A stretch of 39,822 nucleotides of DNA from Paraburkholderia solisilvae (GTDB taxonomy: Bacteria > Pseudomonadota > Gammaproteobacteria > Burkholderiales > Burkholderiaceae), in NCBI RefSeq assembly GCF_902859875.1, contig NZ_CADIKF010000062.1, positions 1 to 39,822 on the forward strand, given 5' to 3'. This document shows, in pieces, positions 1 to 8,870 of this stretch. Each line of letters starts with the position of its first letter. The first letter of the stretch is position 1. Below the pieces are notes generated by a model. The model saw only the letters and a program-made list of their open reading frames with translations, had not been told where the DNA came from and made no database searches. The translations under genes were made by a program, and so were the position numbers.

Positions 1-1
1 C

Positions 2-280
2 ATGCTGCTGACCGCGCCGCCGGCACGGCCCGGCGCGACGCCGCGCGAGCGCGGGCCGGCCGGCGACGGTGTCGAGCAGCTCGCGCGCTGGATGGGCGTC
101 GAATTCGCCGCCGAGCGCGTCGCGCACAATCTGTCGGTGTATCGCACGATACTCGACGAGATCGGCAAGCTGCGCACGCTCGATCTGTCGGCGCGGCACC
201 CGGCCGTCGTATTCGACGTCGCGCGCCTGCACCGCACGGAGCGTCCTTCATCCGGGCGCGATGCGGCGGAGCGGGCATGA
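2..280 (+). CDS. AtzG-like small amidase subunit (GatC-like), 5' end uncertain
   Basis: Small helical protein, 92 aa from the first visible ATG; the true start may lie before the window. Residues about 25-80 (EQLARWMGVEF, then NLSVYRTILDEIGKL and a closing VFDVARLHR) resemble the short DUF4089/AtzG family, which packs against AtzE-type amidases much as GatC packs against GatA. The first 20 residues are Pro/Arg/Ala-rich and may be untranslated or poorly conserved. Its stop overlaps the amidase start (ATG at 277), so the two are probably translationally coupled and form one complex. Family assignment rests on this context plus weak sequence resemblance. Confidence 0.6.
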   Translation: MLLTAPPARPGATPRERGPAGDGVEQLARWMGVEFAAERVAHNLSVYRTILDEIGKLRTLDLSARHPAVVFDVARLHRTERPSSGRDAAERA

Positions 281-1680
281 ACGATATCGACGACCTGACC
301 TCGCTCGCGGCACGCATCGCGGCTGCGGATGTTTCGCCTGCCGACGTGATGGATACGCTGCTGGAGAACATCGCCGCGCTCGACGCCGACGTGCTCGCCT
401 ACGAATGCATCAATCCGCACGCGCGTGCCGACGCGCAACGCTGCGCGGAAGAAATCGCGCGCGGCGAATCGCGTGGGCCGCTGCATGGCGTGCCGATCGC
501 GGTCAAGGATAACTATCTGACCGCCGACATGCCGACCACCGCCGGCAGCCGCGCGCCCGGCTATACGTTCGCCCGTGAAGATTCGGCCGCCGTCGCGCGT
601 CTGCGGGCCGCAGGGGCGGTGCTGATCGGCAAGACCCGCACGCACGAGTTCGCATGGGGCACCGAGACGCCGCCGACGCGCAATCCGTGGGACCTGTCGC
701 GCATTCCCGGCGGTTCGAGCGGCGGCTCCGGCGCAGCGCTCGCGGCAGGCTTCGCATACGGCGCGCTCGGCTCCGATACCGGCGGCTCGATCCGCATTCC
801 GGCGAGCCTGTGCGGCGTGGTCGGCCTCAAGCCCACCTTCGGACGCGTCAGCCGCACCGGCATCGTGCCGCACAGCTGGTCGCTCGATCATGCGGGACCG
901 CTCGCGCTGTCGGTACGCGATGCCGCGTTGCTGCTCAACGTGCTGGCCGGCTTCGATCCGCACGACCCGGGCAGCGCCGACCTGCCCGTGCCCGACTTCA
1001 CCGCGCAACTGAACGCGGGCGTCGCGGGGTTGCGCATCGGCGTGTGCCGCAATCATTTTTTCGGCGCCAATGAGGTCGACGTCGAAGCGCGCGTCGAACA
1101 GGCGATCGCCGATCTCGCCGCGCTTGGCGCGCAGATCGTCGATTTCGACGTGCCGAACCTGCAATACGGCCTCGGCGCGATCTACGCGATCGAGCTGGCG
1201 TCGTCGAGCGCTTATCACGATCGCGGCCTGCAACAGCAGGCGACCGCGGCGATGAACGACGACGTGCGGACGCTCGTCGAAATCGGCCGGATGGTGACGG
1301 CCGCCGATTATCTGAAAGCCGAGCAACTGCGAACCTTGCTGATCGAAGATTTCGATGCCGTGTTCGAGCGTGTCGATGCGATCGTCACGCCGGCCTCGCC
1401 GGTCACCGCATGGCGTCGCGGCCAGAAGTCGGTCGTCACGGGCGGTGTCGAGGAAAGCCCGCTGGCCGCGTCGTGGCGGTTGACCTATCCGTTCAATCTG
1501 ACCGGCTTGCCGGCGTTATCGGTGCCTTGCGGCTTCGACGCGGCGGAATTGCCGATTGGTCTGCAGATCGTCGGCAAGCCGTTCGACGAAGCCACCGTGC
1601 TGCGCGTCGCGCAGGCTTATGAAAACGTGCATCGCTGGCACGCCGTGCGATCGCCGATTGCGAGAAGCGTCATACGATGA
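277..1680 (+). CDS. AtzE-type amidase (amidase signature family)
   Basis: Cytoplasmic amidohydrolase of 467 aa, usual length for the family. The Ser-cisSer-Lys triad is visible: Lys77 in GVPIAVKDN, cis-Ser147 in GGSSGGSGAA and nucleophile Ser171 in GSDTGGSIRIP, with the 24-residue Ser-Ser spacing seen in FAAH-like enzymes. It follows an AtzG-like subunit (4-bp overlap) and is followed by a nitrilase-type hydrolase (ATGA overlap), so the three form an operon for hydrolysing C-N bonds of small amides or carbamoyl compounds. AtzE relatives act on 1-carboxybiuret, and HpxY relatives belong to purine-degradation clusters. The substrate here cannot be read from sequence, and GatA itself is unlikely because gatB and gatC are absent. 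Confidence 0.88.
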   Translation: MNDIDDLTSLAARIAAADVSPADVMDTLLENIAALDADVLAYECINPHARADAQRCAEEIARGESRGPLHGVPIAVKDNYLTADMPTTAGSRAPGYTFAREDSAAVARLRAAGAVLIGKTRTHEFAWGTETPPTRNPWDLSRIPGGSSGGSGAALAAGFAYGALGSDTGGSIRIPASLCGVVGLKPTFGRVSRTGIVPHSWSLDHAGPLALSVRDAALLLNVLAGFDPHDPGSADLPVPDFTAQLNAGVAGLRIGVCRNHFFGANEVDVEARVEQAIADLAALGAQIVDFDVPNLQYGLGAIYAIELASSSAYHDRGLQQQATAAMNDDVRTLVEIGRMVTAADYLKAEQLRTLLIEDFDAVFERVDAIVTPASPVTAWRRGQKSVVTGGVEESPLAASWRLTYPFNLTGLPALSVPCGFDAAELPIGLQIVGKPFDEATVLRVAQAYENVHRWHAVRSPIARSVIR

Positions 1681-2531
1681 GTACAGGAAACGAAAGCCGG
1701 GTGAGCATCGCGTGTATCCAGATGCAGCCCGAAGTCGGCGCAAAGTCCCGTAACGTTGCGCATGCAACGGAACTGATCAGCGAAGCGCATGCGCGCGGCG
1801 CGCGGTTGATCGTGTTGCCGGAACTGTGCAATTCGGGTTATGTGTTCGAGTCGCGCGAAGAAGCGTTTGCGTTGTCCGAGACGCTCGCCGACGGAGCGAC
1901 GATCCGCGCATGGGCAGCCTTGGCTGCGCGGCTCGATGTCACGATCGTGGCGGGCTATGCGGAGCGTGACGGCGATCTGCTGTACAACGCCGCTGCGATC
2001 ATCGGCCCGCAGCAGGTGCTCGGCAATTACCGCAAGCTGCACCTGTGGGGCGACGAGAATCTGTTCTTCGAGCGCGGCAATCTCGGCGTGCCGGTCTTTC
2101 ATACGCCGTTCGGCCGCATCGCGTGCGCGATCTGCTACGACATCTGGTTTCCGGAGGTCTTCCGGCTGGCCGCCAACGGCGGCGCCGATGTCTTGTGCGT
2201 GCCGACCAACTGGGTGCCGATGCCCGCGCAACCGGCGGGGCTGCCGGTGATGGCGAATCTGCTGGCGATGACGGGCGCGCATTCGAACGGCCTTTACGTG
2301 GCCGCCGCGGATCGCGTGGGCAACGAGCGGGGGCAGCCGTTCCTCGGCTGCAGTGTGATCGTCGACGCGCATGGCTGGCCGGTGGCCGGTCCCGCCAGTG
2401 CGACCGACGAGGCGATTCTCGTCGCCGATGTGAATCTTGCCGATGCGCGGCGGCATCGTCAGTTGAATGCGTTCAATCATGTGCTGCGCGATCGCCGGCC
2501 GGACGTGTATCGGTCAGTAGGCGTCGGCTGA
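1677..2531 (+). CDS. Nitrilase-superfamily carbon-nitrogen hydrolase
   Basis: Cytoplasmic thiol hydrolase of 284 aa with the CN-hydrolase Glu-Lys-Cys triad: Glu49 (IVLPELCNSGY), Lys120 (NYRKLHLWGDEN) and Cys153 (ACAICYDIWFPE). The length and the YRKLHLW motif fit the N-carbamoyl/aliphatic amidase branch rather than true nitrilases, but the substrate is not predictable. ATG at 1677 overlaps the amidase TGA by four bases, so it is probably coupled to that gene. Together with the AtzG/AtzE pair it probably performs successive hydrolyses of one nitrogen compound. No transporter or regulator of the pathway is visible downstream; it may lie before the window. Confidence 0.85.
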   Translation: MSTGNESRVSIACIQMQPEVGAKSRNVAHATELISEAHARGARLIVLPELCNSGYVFESREEAFALSETLADGATIRAWAALAARLDVTIVAGYAERDGDLLYNAAAIIGPQQVLGNYRKLHLWGDENLFFERGNLGVPVFHTPFGRIACAICYDIWFPEVFRLAANGGADVLCVPTNWVPMPAQPAGLPVMANLLAMTGAHSNGLYVAAADRVGNERGQPFLGCSVIVDAHGWPVAGPASATDEAILVADVNLADARRHRQLNAFNHVLRDRRPDVYRSVGVG

Positions 2532-2595
2532 CACGCAGTCCTCCCGCGATTCGCTACACTGGAGCGATTCGAATCGCACGAGGGAGACGTCACCG

Positions 2596-3753
2596 ATGGC
2601 AACGCGCAAAACGGCCGTGAAAGCGGCGCCGGCATCCGCGGCGAAGACGGTGTTGAAACGGGCTGCGGGCGTGCCCGGCAAGACGGCGACGAAAGCCGCG
2701 CCGAAGCAGGGCGCAAAGCCGGCCACGAAAGTGGCGTTGAAAGCGGCTCCAGGGGCTGCTTCGAAGGTTGCCCCAAAGGTCGCCCCAAAGGCCGCCTCGA
2801 AGAAGGTCGCCGCGAATGCGACTCCAAAGACCGCCCCAAAAGTCGCGAAAACAACGCCCCAAGCCACCGCAAAGCCCGCAGCCAAACCTGCAGCGAAAGC
2901 CGCCGCAAAACCCCCGGCTAAAATCTCCCCGAACCCGGCCGCCGATGCCGCAGCTATCCGCGTCGGCATCGGCGGCTGGACCTTCGCGCCATGGCGCGGC
3001 GTGTTCTACCCCGAAGACCTTACGCAGAAGCGCGAGCTCGAATATGCGAGTCGTCAGCTCACGACGATCGAAATCAACGGCACGTTCTACGGCTCGCAGA
3101 AACCCGAATCGTTTGCGAAATGGCACGACGAGACGCCGGACGATTTCGTCTTCTCGCTGAAGGCGCCGCGCTTTGCGACACATCGTCGCGTACTCGCGGA
3201 AGCGGGCGAATCGATCGAGCGCTTTATCGCGAGCGGCGTGCTCGAACTGAAGGACAAGCTCGGGCCGATCAACTGGCAGTTCGCGCCGACCAAGCAGTTC
3301 AATGAGGAGGACTTCGACGCGTTTCTGTCGCTGCTGCCGAAACAGGCCGGCGGCCGCGCGCTGCGACATGCGGTCGAAGTGCGGCACGATAGCTTTCGTA
3401 GCGAGGCCTTCGTTGCGCTTGCGCGCAAGCACGGCGTCGCGATCGTGATCGCCGGCGACTCGAAATACCTGCAGATCGCGGATGTGAGCGCGCCGTTCGT
3501 CTATGTGCGGATCATGGGGACGTCCGATGCGTTCAAGCAGGGCTACGCCGATGACGCGCTCGATCTATGGGCGCAGCGGATGCGCACGTGGGCGTCGGGC
3601 GGACAGCCGGCGGGACTCGAAACGCTGGCGAAACAGGCAGCCGGCAAGAGTCCGCGCGACGTGTTCCTGTACGTGATCAGCGGCTTCAAGGAACACAATC
3701 CCGCAGCGGGTATCGCGCTGATCGATCGCGTGAACAGCGGCAAGCAGGCGTAA
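2596..3753 (+). CDS. DUF72 (YecE-like) protein with histone H1-like N-terminal tail
   Basis: 385 aa. Residues 1-115 are almost only Ala, Lys, Pro, Thr and Val in repeating KxAPK/AAKPA patterns, like bacterial H1-type proteins and AlgP tails, and very basic. From about residue 120 (RVGIGGWTFAPWRGVFYP) begins a DUF72 TIM-barrel-like domain with EINGTFYGSQKPESFAKW, FSLKAPRFATH and a late FLYVISGFKEHN. DUF72 has no settled biochemical role. The tail suggests nucleic-acid or polyanion binding; this is inference. Start supported by the GAGGGAG ribosome site just upstream at about 2580. A second, tail-less DUF72 protein lies at 28983-29909. Monocistronic; a 64-bp gap separates it from the nitrilase gene. 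Confidence 0.85.
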   Translation: MATRKTAVKAAPASAAKTVLKRAAGVPGKTATKAAPKQGAKPATKVALKAAPGAASKVAPKVAPKAASKKVAANATPKTAPKVAKTTPQATAKPAAKPAAKAAAKPPAKISPNPAADAAAIRVGIGGWTFAPWRGVFYPEDLTQKRELEYASRQLTTIEINGTFYGSQKPESFAKWHDETPDDFVFSLKAPRFATHRRVLAEAGESIERFIASGVLELKDKLGPINWQFAPTKQFNEEDFDAFLSLLPKQAGGRALRHAVEVRHDSFRSEAFVALARKHGVAIVIAGDSKYLQIADVSAPFVYVRIMGTSDAFKQGYADDALDLWAQRMRTWASGGQPAGLETLAKQAAGKSPRDVFLYVISGFKEHNPAAGIALIDRVNSGKQA

Positions 3754-3794
3754 GCAGCGCCGCGCCCGCTTACGCATGGGATGGTTAAAGTTTT

Positions 3795-4184
3795 ATGTCT
3801 TCGAAATCAGTTGGCTTGGCTTTGCATCGACGTGTCACCGCCAAGGCGATGCTATGCGCGGCAGCGCTGTTCGTTGCGCAAAGCGCAGGGGCGCACGTAT
3901 TTCCTTCGCAGCGGGAGCCCGCGGCGGGATCGACCGTGTCCGCGCCGGCGCAGGTAACGATCACCTTCGACGGCCCGCTCGAGCCCGCGTTCTCCACGCT
4001 GACGGTCACCGACGCGGCGGGCAAACCGGTATCCGCCGGCAACGCGAGTATCGACGCGCAGCAGCCGGACGTGATCAGCGCGCCGCTGCGCGCGCTTGCC
4101 GCCGGACACTACACCGTGCATTGGGTTGCGGTGGCGTCGGATGGACATCGTACGCACGGCGATTACTCGTTCGATGTGAAATAG
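3795..4184 (+). CDS. CopC-family periplasmic copper-binding protein
   Basis: 129-aa precursor with a signal peptide (basic HRR, hydrophobic core 18-30, cleavage after SAGA at 33). The mature protein would begin with His34, and Asp116 and His118 (ASDGHRTHG) fall at mature positions 83 and 85. This is the His1/Asp83/His85 arrangement of the CopC Cu(II) site. The Met-rich Cu(I) site of plasmid-type CopC is absent, so this is a Cu(II)-only form. Role: periplasmic copper binding or hand-over. No copD follows; the next gene is convergent, so it stands alone. A shorter start at Met19 (3849) is possible, but the upstream one gives a better signal peptide. Confidence 0.85.
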   Translation: MSSKSVGLALHRRVTAKAMLCAAALFVAQSAGAHVFPSQREPAAGSTVSAPAQVTITFDGPLEPAFSTLTVTDAAGKPVSAGNASIDAQQPDVISAPLRALAAGHYTVHWVAVASDGHRTHGDYSFDVK

Positions 4185-4231
4185 CCGTGACACACAGGCC
4201 GCCGAACACCGGCGAGAGCGGACGCCGGCAT

Positions 4232-4651
4232 TCAACCTGGCATTGCGGGCAGCGGCGGCAAACCGATCTGAGCGCGCAGCCGCTGGCAATCCGGATTAGG
4301 TGAGCCGTCGTCGGCCCATACGCGATATTCGCGGCACGGCGACGGTCGTCGATTGTAAATCGCACAGTGCACACCCGGCCGTCCGACTTCTCCGCGCAAT
4401 GCGATACAGCGACCTGATCCGGCCTCGGTGCCTTTCATGCAAACCACGAAGGCATTCACGCGGCTGACCAGTTCGTCGGGAACCGTGCCGCCCGGTATGC
4501 CCGCCATTTCGCCCATATACATCGATACCCGGAAATGCTGGCAGCATGCGCCACAGGAGAGGCAGGGATTGCTATCGTGGTTCGCCATATCGGCGAAAAC
4601 GCGGTTATCGGCTTGTCTGTCGAGTAATTGAATTGGCTTGTTTTCTGGCAT
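4232..4651 (-). CDS. YkgJ-family cysteine-cluster protein
   Basis: 139 aa as drawn. Cysteines cluster as PCLSCGACCQHFR (residues 29-38), CMKG, RCIALRGEVGRPGVHCAIYNRRPSPCREY and a final NPDCQRL, the pattern of the YkgJ/CxxCxxCC family (formerly UPF0153), thought to bind zinc or an Fe-S cluster. Function unknown. An internal Met22 at 4588 (MANHDSNPCLSCGACC) starts closer to the conserved part and may be the real start; neither start has a convincing ribosome site. Convergent with copC, with a small CGCCG-AACAC-CGGCG hairpin at 4200-4214 between them. Confidence 0.82.
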   Translation of the reverse strand: MPENKPIQLLDRQADNRVFADMANHDSNPCLSCGACCQHFRVSMYMGEMAGIPGGTVPDELVSRVNAFVVCMKGTEAGSGRCIALRGEVGRPGVHCAIYNRRPSPCREYRVWADDGSPNPDCQRLRAQIGLPPLPAMPG

Positions 4652-5287
4652 ACGGAAAAACCATTTCGGCGATTCGCATGGTGCGCCGCAAGCTTATTAT
4701 TTTTAACGAGGCGCGTACGTAGTTTTTGCGTAAAAAGATGCACCTGTACGCACTGCCGATGTCCTCCTGCCGGCGCAGCGCGCACGCGGTTCCGCGAAGA
4801 TCAGCTTAATGTTTTGCTAAGATTTCGCTGCTAGTATCTTTCGCCTTAACGGTCCCGCCAGTGCATGGTTGCCTGAAAGAATCAATTAAAATTTTCGTAA
4901 GGATGACACATTAATTTTGTATGGAACCGGCATTCGCGTTTTGGCAGGTGGATTGGGTCGATCGAATCCGTTCGTGCGGGGACGTCGTGGCAGCCGATTG
5001 CCGGCTGAAGATGCGCACGCCGGTAGCGGGCGCTTCGACGAGGGTGCGGCGCAGCGTCTCCCCGTTGAGAGGCTCGACCGCACGGGAGTTGCGCAGGATC
5101 GAAGCAAGCCCGGCATTATTTGGATAATCTTTAGCGGGCGGCAGCAACATCTGCGCTTCACAACCAGACCATACGCTTGCATTGAACGACAGTAGCGGAG
5201 TGCCCCGATGTTAACCAGGCCAATCACGACATCGTGTCTATTGACTGCATCGACCCATGATCACCGGCATGGGGAGGCTCGAATCCG
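4652..5287. other. 636-bp non-coding leader region upstream of hpnI
   Basis: No open frame here has convincing codon bias or recognisable protein sequence; short frames exist on both strands around 4890-5230 but look like noise. Several A/T-rich patches (about 4690-4740, 4805-4850 and 4880-4920) contrast with the GC-rich surroundings and suit promoters of the divergent YkgJ gene and the hpn operon. An extended -10-like TGCTAAGAT occurs at 4815-4823 without a good -35. The leader of hpnI is therefore probably long, or its promoter lies in the less A/T-rich last 150 bp. Confidence 0.5.
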
Positions 5288-6529
5288 ATGACTGCGAACT
5301 GGACGCCTTACGCGCAATGGCTGCTCGCCGCGATCTGTTGCGGCGCGACGGTCTACGCGGCATGTGCCGCCGGTCTGCTGCGCCGCGCGGCGGCCGCCGC
5401 GGCACCGCGCGGCGCGAGGTCGCGGCAACCGGCGCCCGAAGCGATCGGCGCGGTCAGCGTACTGAAGCCGCTATGTGGCGCGGAGCCGCGCCTCTATGAA
5501 AATCTCGCGACGTTCTGTGAGCAGACACACCCGTGTTTTCAATTGCTGTTCGGCGTGTCGTCTGCACACGATCCGGCCATCGGTGTCGTGCGGCGCCTGC
5601 AGGCCGCCTACCCGCATTGCGACATCACGCTGATGGTCGATTCGCGCGTGCATGGCAGCAATCTGAAAGTCAGTAATCTGATCAATCTCGCGGAACACGC
5701 ACGGTACGACCTGCTGGTGATCGCGGACAGCGATATCGCTGTTGCGCCCGACTATCTGCAACAGGTCTGCGCACCGCTCGCGGACACGCAGACCGGCGTC
5801 GTCACGTGCCTCTACCGCGCCACCGGTATCAAGGGTTTGTGGTCGCGCGTCGGCGCGATGTTTGTCAACGAATGGTTCTTGCCGTCGGTGCTGGTTGCCC
5901 ACGCCGCGGGCTCGCGTCAGTTCGGCTTCGGCGCGACGCTCGCGCTGCGTCGCGAAGTATTCGAGCAGATCGGCGGGTTCGAGCCGCTGAAGAATTGCCT
6001 GGCCGACGATTTCTGGCTGACCGAGCACGTGCGCAGGCTGGGATTGAGCACCGTGCTGTCGAAAGTGATCGTCGCGACCGACGTGATCGAAACGTGTTTT
6101 ACCGCGCTCTGGCAGCGCGAGACGCGCTGGCTGCGCACGATCCGCTCGGTCAATCCGGTCGGCTTCGCATTCCTGTTCATTACGTTTACGTCGCCGTGGA
6201 TGTTGCTCGGTGCGCGCCTTGTCCACGTCTTTCATATGGATGGCGTGCAATCGGCCGCAGGTACGGCGATGACGGCAGTCACGCTCGCCGGCTGCGGCGC
6301 GCGATTGTGGATGCATAGCCACGCGACGCGTAACAGGCGAACCTTCTGGCGCGACTTGCCGCTTGTGCCGCTGCGCGACGCATTGCTGGTGCTGCATTGG
6401 TTAGCCGCCGGGTTCGGCAGCCATGTGATCTGGCGCGGCGCGCGGGTTCCGGTCGCGACGCGGGCCGCGGCCAGCCGCGCGACGAAGCTCGACGCGGTCG
6501 AGGTGCTGGAAGTGTCGGACGGACGGTGA
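5288..6529 (+). CDS. hpnI: Hopanoid glycosyltransferase HpnI
   Basis: Membrane-associated GT2 glycosyltransferase, 413 aa, similar to ceramide glucosyltransferases. It has an N-terminal membrane segment (about 10-32), the DxD site ADSDI (147-149), the catalytic-base region LADDFWL (239-241), the (Q/R)xxRW motif QRETRW (276-281), then hydrophobic segments about 290-315 and near the C-terminus. In Burkholderia, HpnI adds N-acetylglucosamine to bacteriohopanetetrol (established for the family). Start chosen for the GGGGAGG site at 5272-5278. First gene of hpnI-J-K-L; a 71-bp gap to hpnJ carries no terminator. The squalene-hopene cyclase and early hpn genes are not in this window. Confidence 0.9.
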   Translation: MTANWTPYAQWLLAAICCGATVYAACAAGLLRRAAAAAAPRGARSRQPAPEAIGAVSVLKPLCGAEPRLYENLATFCEQTHPCFQLLFGVSSAHDPAIGVVRRLQAAYPHCDITLMVDSRVHGSNLKVSNLINLAEHARYDLLVIADSDIAVAPDYLQQVCAPLADTQTGVVTCLYRATGIKGLWSRVGAMFVNEWFLPSVLVAHAAGSRQFGFGATLALRREVFEQIGGFEPLKNCLADDFWLTEHVRRLGLSTVLSKVIVATDVIETCFTALWQRETRWLRTIRSVNPVGFAFLFITFTSPWMLLGARLVHVFHMDGVQSAAGTAMTAVTLAGCGARLWMHSHATRNRRTFWRDLPLVPLRDALLVLHWLAAGFGSHVIWRGARVPVATRAAASRATKLDAVEVLEVSDGR

Positions 6530-6600
6530 ACTCGCCGTGCGCGAATACACAATAATTCATGATTGAACGCAACGATGACAATTTGCAGGACGGAATGAAG

Positions 6601-8022
6601 ATGAAAACCTTGTTCTTGCAGGCGCCGTCATACGACGGATTCGATGGCGGCGCGGGTTCGCGCTATCAGGCAAAACGGGAAATCCGTTCGTTCTGGTATC
6701 CGACCTGGCTTGCCCAGCCCGCCGCGCTCGTGCCCGATAGCCGCGTGCTCGATGCGCCGGCGGACGGCCTGTCGGTCGACGAGACGCTCGAGGTCGCAGC
6801 CGGATACGACCTTGTGATCATCCATACGAGCACGCCGTCGTTTCCGACGGATGCGCTGTTCGCACAGGACCTGAAAGCGCGCAAGCCGGGCGTCATGATC
6901 GGCATGGTCGGCGCGAAGGTCGCGGTCGATCCGCACAATTCGCTGATCGCGAGCGAGGCGATCGATTTCGTCTGCCGCGAAGAATTCGATTTCACCTGCA
7001 AGGAAGTGGCCGAGGGCAAGCCGCTCGCAAACATCCTGGGCTTGAGCTACCGCGCGCCGGACGGCTCGATCGAGCACAACGAAGCGCGACCGATTCTCGA
7101 GAACATGGACGAGCTGCCGTTCGTCGCACCCGTCTACCAGCGCGACCTGAAGATCGACAACTACTTTATCGGTTACCTGAAGCATCCGTACGTGTCGATC
7201 TACACCGGCCGCGGCTGCCGTTCGCGCTGCACGTTCTGCCTGTGGCCGCAGACGGTGGGCGGCCATCGGTATCGCGTGCGCTCGGTCGAGAACGTGCTCG
7301 AAGAAGTGAAGTGGATTCGCGACAACATGCCTGAAGTGAAAGAGATCATGTTCGACGACGATACCTTCACCGACTTCAAGCCGCGCGTCGAGGAAATCGC
7401 GCGCGGCCTCGGCAAGCTCGGCGTTACGTGGTCGTGCAATGCGAAGGCGAACGTGCCGTACTCGACGCTCAAGATCATGAAGGAAAACGGCCTGCGTCTG
7501 CTGCTGGTCGGTTACGAGTCGGGCGACGATCAGATCCTGCTGAACATCAAGAAGGGGCTGCGTACGGATATCGCGCGCCGCTTCAGCGACGATTGCCGCA
7601 AGCTCGGCATCAAGATTCACGGCACCTTTATTCTCGGCTTGCCGGGCGAAACGAAAGGGACGATCGAAAAGACGATCGCGTATGCGAAGGAAATCAATCC
7701 GCACACCATTCAGGTGTCGCTCGCGGCGCCGTATCCGGGCACGACGCTGTACAGGCAGGCCGTCGAAAACGGCTGGCTCGAAGAGAACAAGGTGATCAAC
7801 CTCGTCAGCAAGGAAGGCGTGCAGCTCGCGGCGATCGGTTATCCGCATCTGTCGCGCGACGAGATCTACCACGACCTCGAACGCTTCTATAAGCAGTTCT
7901 ACTTCCGTCCGTCGAAGATCTGGGAGATATTGCGCGAGATGCTGGTGAGCTGGGAGATGATGAAGCGGCGTCTGCGCGAGGGCGTCGAGTTCTTCCGTTT
8001 CCTGCGCGCGCACGAGGCGTGA
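6601..8022 (+). CDS. hpnJ: Hopanoid radical SAM enzyme HpnJ
   Basis: 473 aa, the usual length when started at MKTLFLQAPSYDGFDGG. In-frame ATGs at 6559 and 6595 exist, but family members begin at this point and GGACGGA lies just upstream. The N-terminal half (1-140) is a B12-binding-like Rossmann domain. The radical SAM cluster CxxxCxxC is Cys206/210/213 in GRGCRSRCTFC, followed by the core with FDDDTFTDF and the late TFILGLPGE motif. HpnJ converts bacteriohopanetetrol glucosamine to the cyclitol ether form (known from Burkholderia cenocepacia work). Its stop overlaps the start of hpnK, so translation is probably coupled. Confidence 0.9.
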   Translation: MKTLFLQAPSYDGFDGGAGSRYQAKREIRSFWYPTWLAQPAALVPDSRVLDAPADGLSVDETLEVAAGYDLVIIHTSTPSFPTDALFAQDLKARKPGVMIGMVGAKVAVDPHNSLIASEAIDFVCREEFDFTCKEVAEGKPLANILGLSYRAPDGSIEHNEARPILENMDELPFVAPVYQRDLKIDNYFIGYLKHPYVSIYTGRGCRSRCTFCLWPQTVGGHRYRVRSVENVLEEVKWIRDNMPEVKEIMFDDDTFTDFKPRVEEIARGLGKLGVTWSCNAKANVPYSTLKIMKENGLRLLLVGYESGDDQILLNIKKGLRTDIARRFSDDCRKLGIKIHGTFILGLPGETKGTIEKTIAYAKEINPHTIQVSLAAPYPGTTLYRQAVENGWLEENKVINLVSKEGVQLAAIGYPHLSRDEIYHDLERFYKQFYFRPSKIWEILREMLVSWEMMKRRLREGVEFFRFLRAHEA

Positions 8023-8870
8023 CCACCGCTATGCCACGATCCGGCCGCGCGCTGATCCTCACCGCCGACGATTTCGGCCTGCATATGCGCGTGAACGACG
8101 CGGTCGAGCGCGCGCATCTGCATGGCGTGCTGACCGCGGCGAGCCTGATGGTCGGTGCGCCGGCCGCGCGCGACGCGGTGGAGCGCGCGCGGCGCTTGCC
8201 GCGGTTGCGAGTCGGCTTGCATCTGGTGCTCGCGGACGGCGCAGCAACGTTGCCGCGCGACGCGATTCCCGCGCTCGTCGACGCGCACGGCCGGTTCGGC
8301 GACCAGATGGTGCGCGACGGCTTTCGTTTTTTCTTTCTACCCGATGTGCGTGCGCAACTCGCAAAAGAAATTCGCGCACAGTTCGAAGCATTCAGAGCGA
8401 CGGGTTTGCCGCTCGACCACGTCAATACGCACAAGCATTTCCATCTGCACCCGACTGTGCTTTCGCTGATCCTCGAAATTGGCCGCGATTACGGCATGCG
8501 GGCGATGCGCCTGCCCTACGAAGCCGGTGCGCCGGTGTGGATCCGGCCGTGGATGGCGAACGTGCGCGCGCGGCTGCGCCGTGCAGGTATCGCGCACAAC
8601 GACTACGTGGTCGGCATCGCGCACACCGGCGGCATGGACGAGGCGGTATGGCTCGACACGATCGCGCATTTGCCGCATGGCGTCGGTGAAATCTACTGCC
8701 ATCCGGCGACGGCCGGCGATGGCGCGCTGTCCGATGGCATGCGCAGCTATCGCCATATGGATGAGCTGAACGCGCTGCTCTCGCCACGTGTCGCATCGGC
8801 GCTGCACGCGGCGTGCGCACAGCGCGGCGGCTTTGGCGACGTGTTGCCGGGCAAGGTGGCGCTGTCATGA
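8019..8870 (+). CDS. hpnK: Hopanoid N-acetylglucosamine deacetylase HpnK
   Basis: YdjC/ChbG-type carbohydrate deacetylase, 283 aa from a GTG at 8019 that overlaps the hpnJ stop; an ATG at 8031 (MPRSGRALILTADDFG) is the alternative start. Metal-site residues are visible: Asp17/Asp18 in TADDFG, His68 in VGLHLVL and the His cluster THKHFHLHP (138-144); a late EIYCHPAT motif also fits the family. It removes the acetyl group from GlcNAc-bacteriohopanetetrol made by HpnI, giving the substrate of HpnJ. Gene order I-J-K does not follow reaction order I-K-J, as is usual for this operon. Confidence 0.9.
   Translation: MTTAMPRSGRALILTADDFGLHMRVNDAVERAHLHGVLTAASLMVGAPAARDAVERARRLPRLRVGLHLVLADGAATLPRDAIPALVDAHGRFGDQMVRDGFRFFFLPDVRAQLAKEIRAQFEAFRATGLPLDHVNTHKHFHLHPTVLSLILEIGRDYGMRAMRLPYEAGAPVWIRPWMANVRARLRRAGIAHNDYVVGIAHTGGMDEAVWLDTIAHLPHGVGEIYCHPATAGDGALSDGMRSYRHMDELNALLSPRVASALHAACAQRGGFGDVLPGKVALS

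Noticed and set aside
4886..5227. Short open frames on both strands before hpnI
   Set aside because: Poor codon bias, no ribosome sites and mutually overlapping; no protein family recognised.
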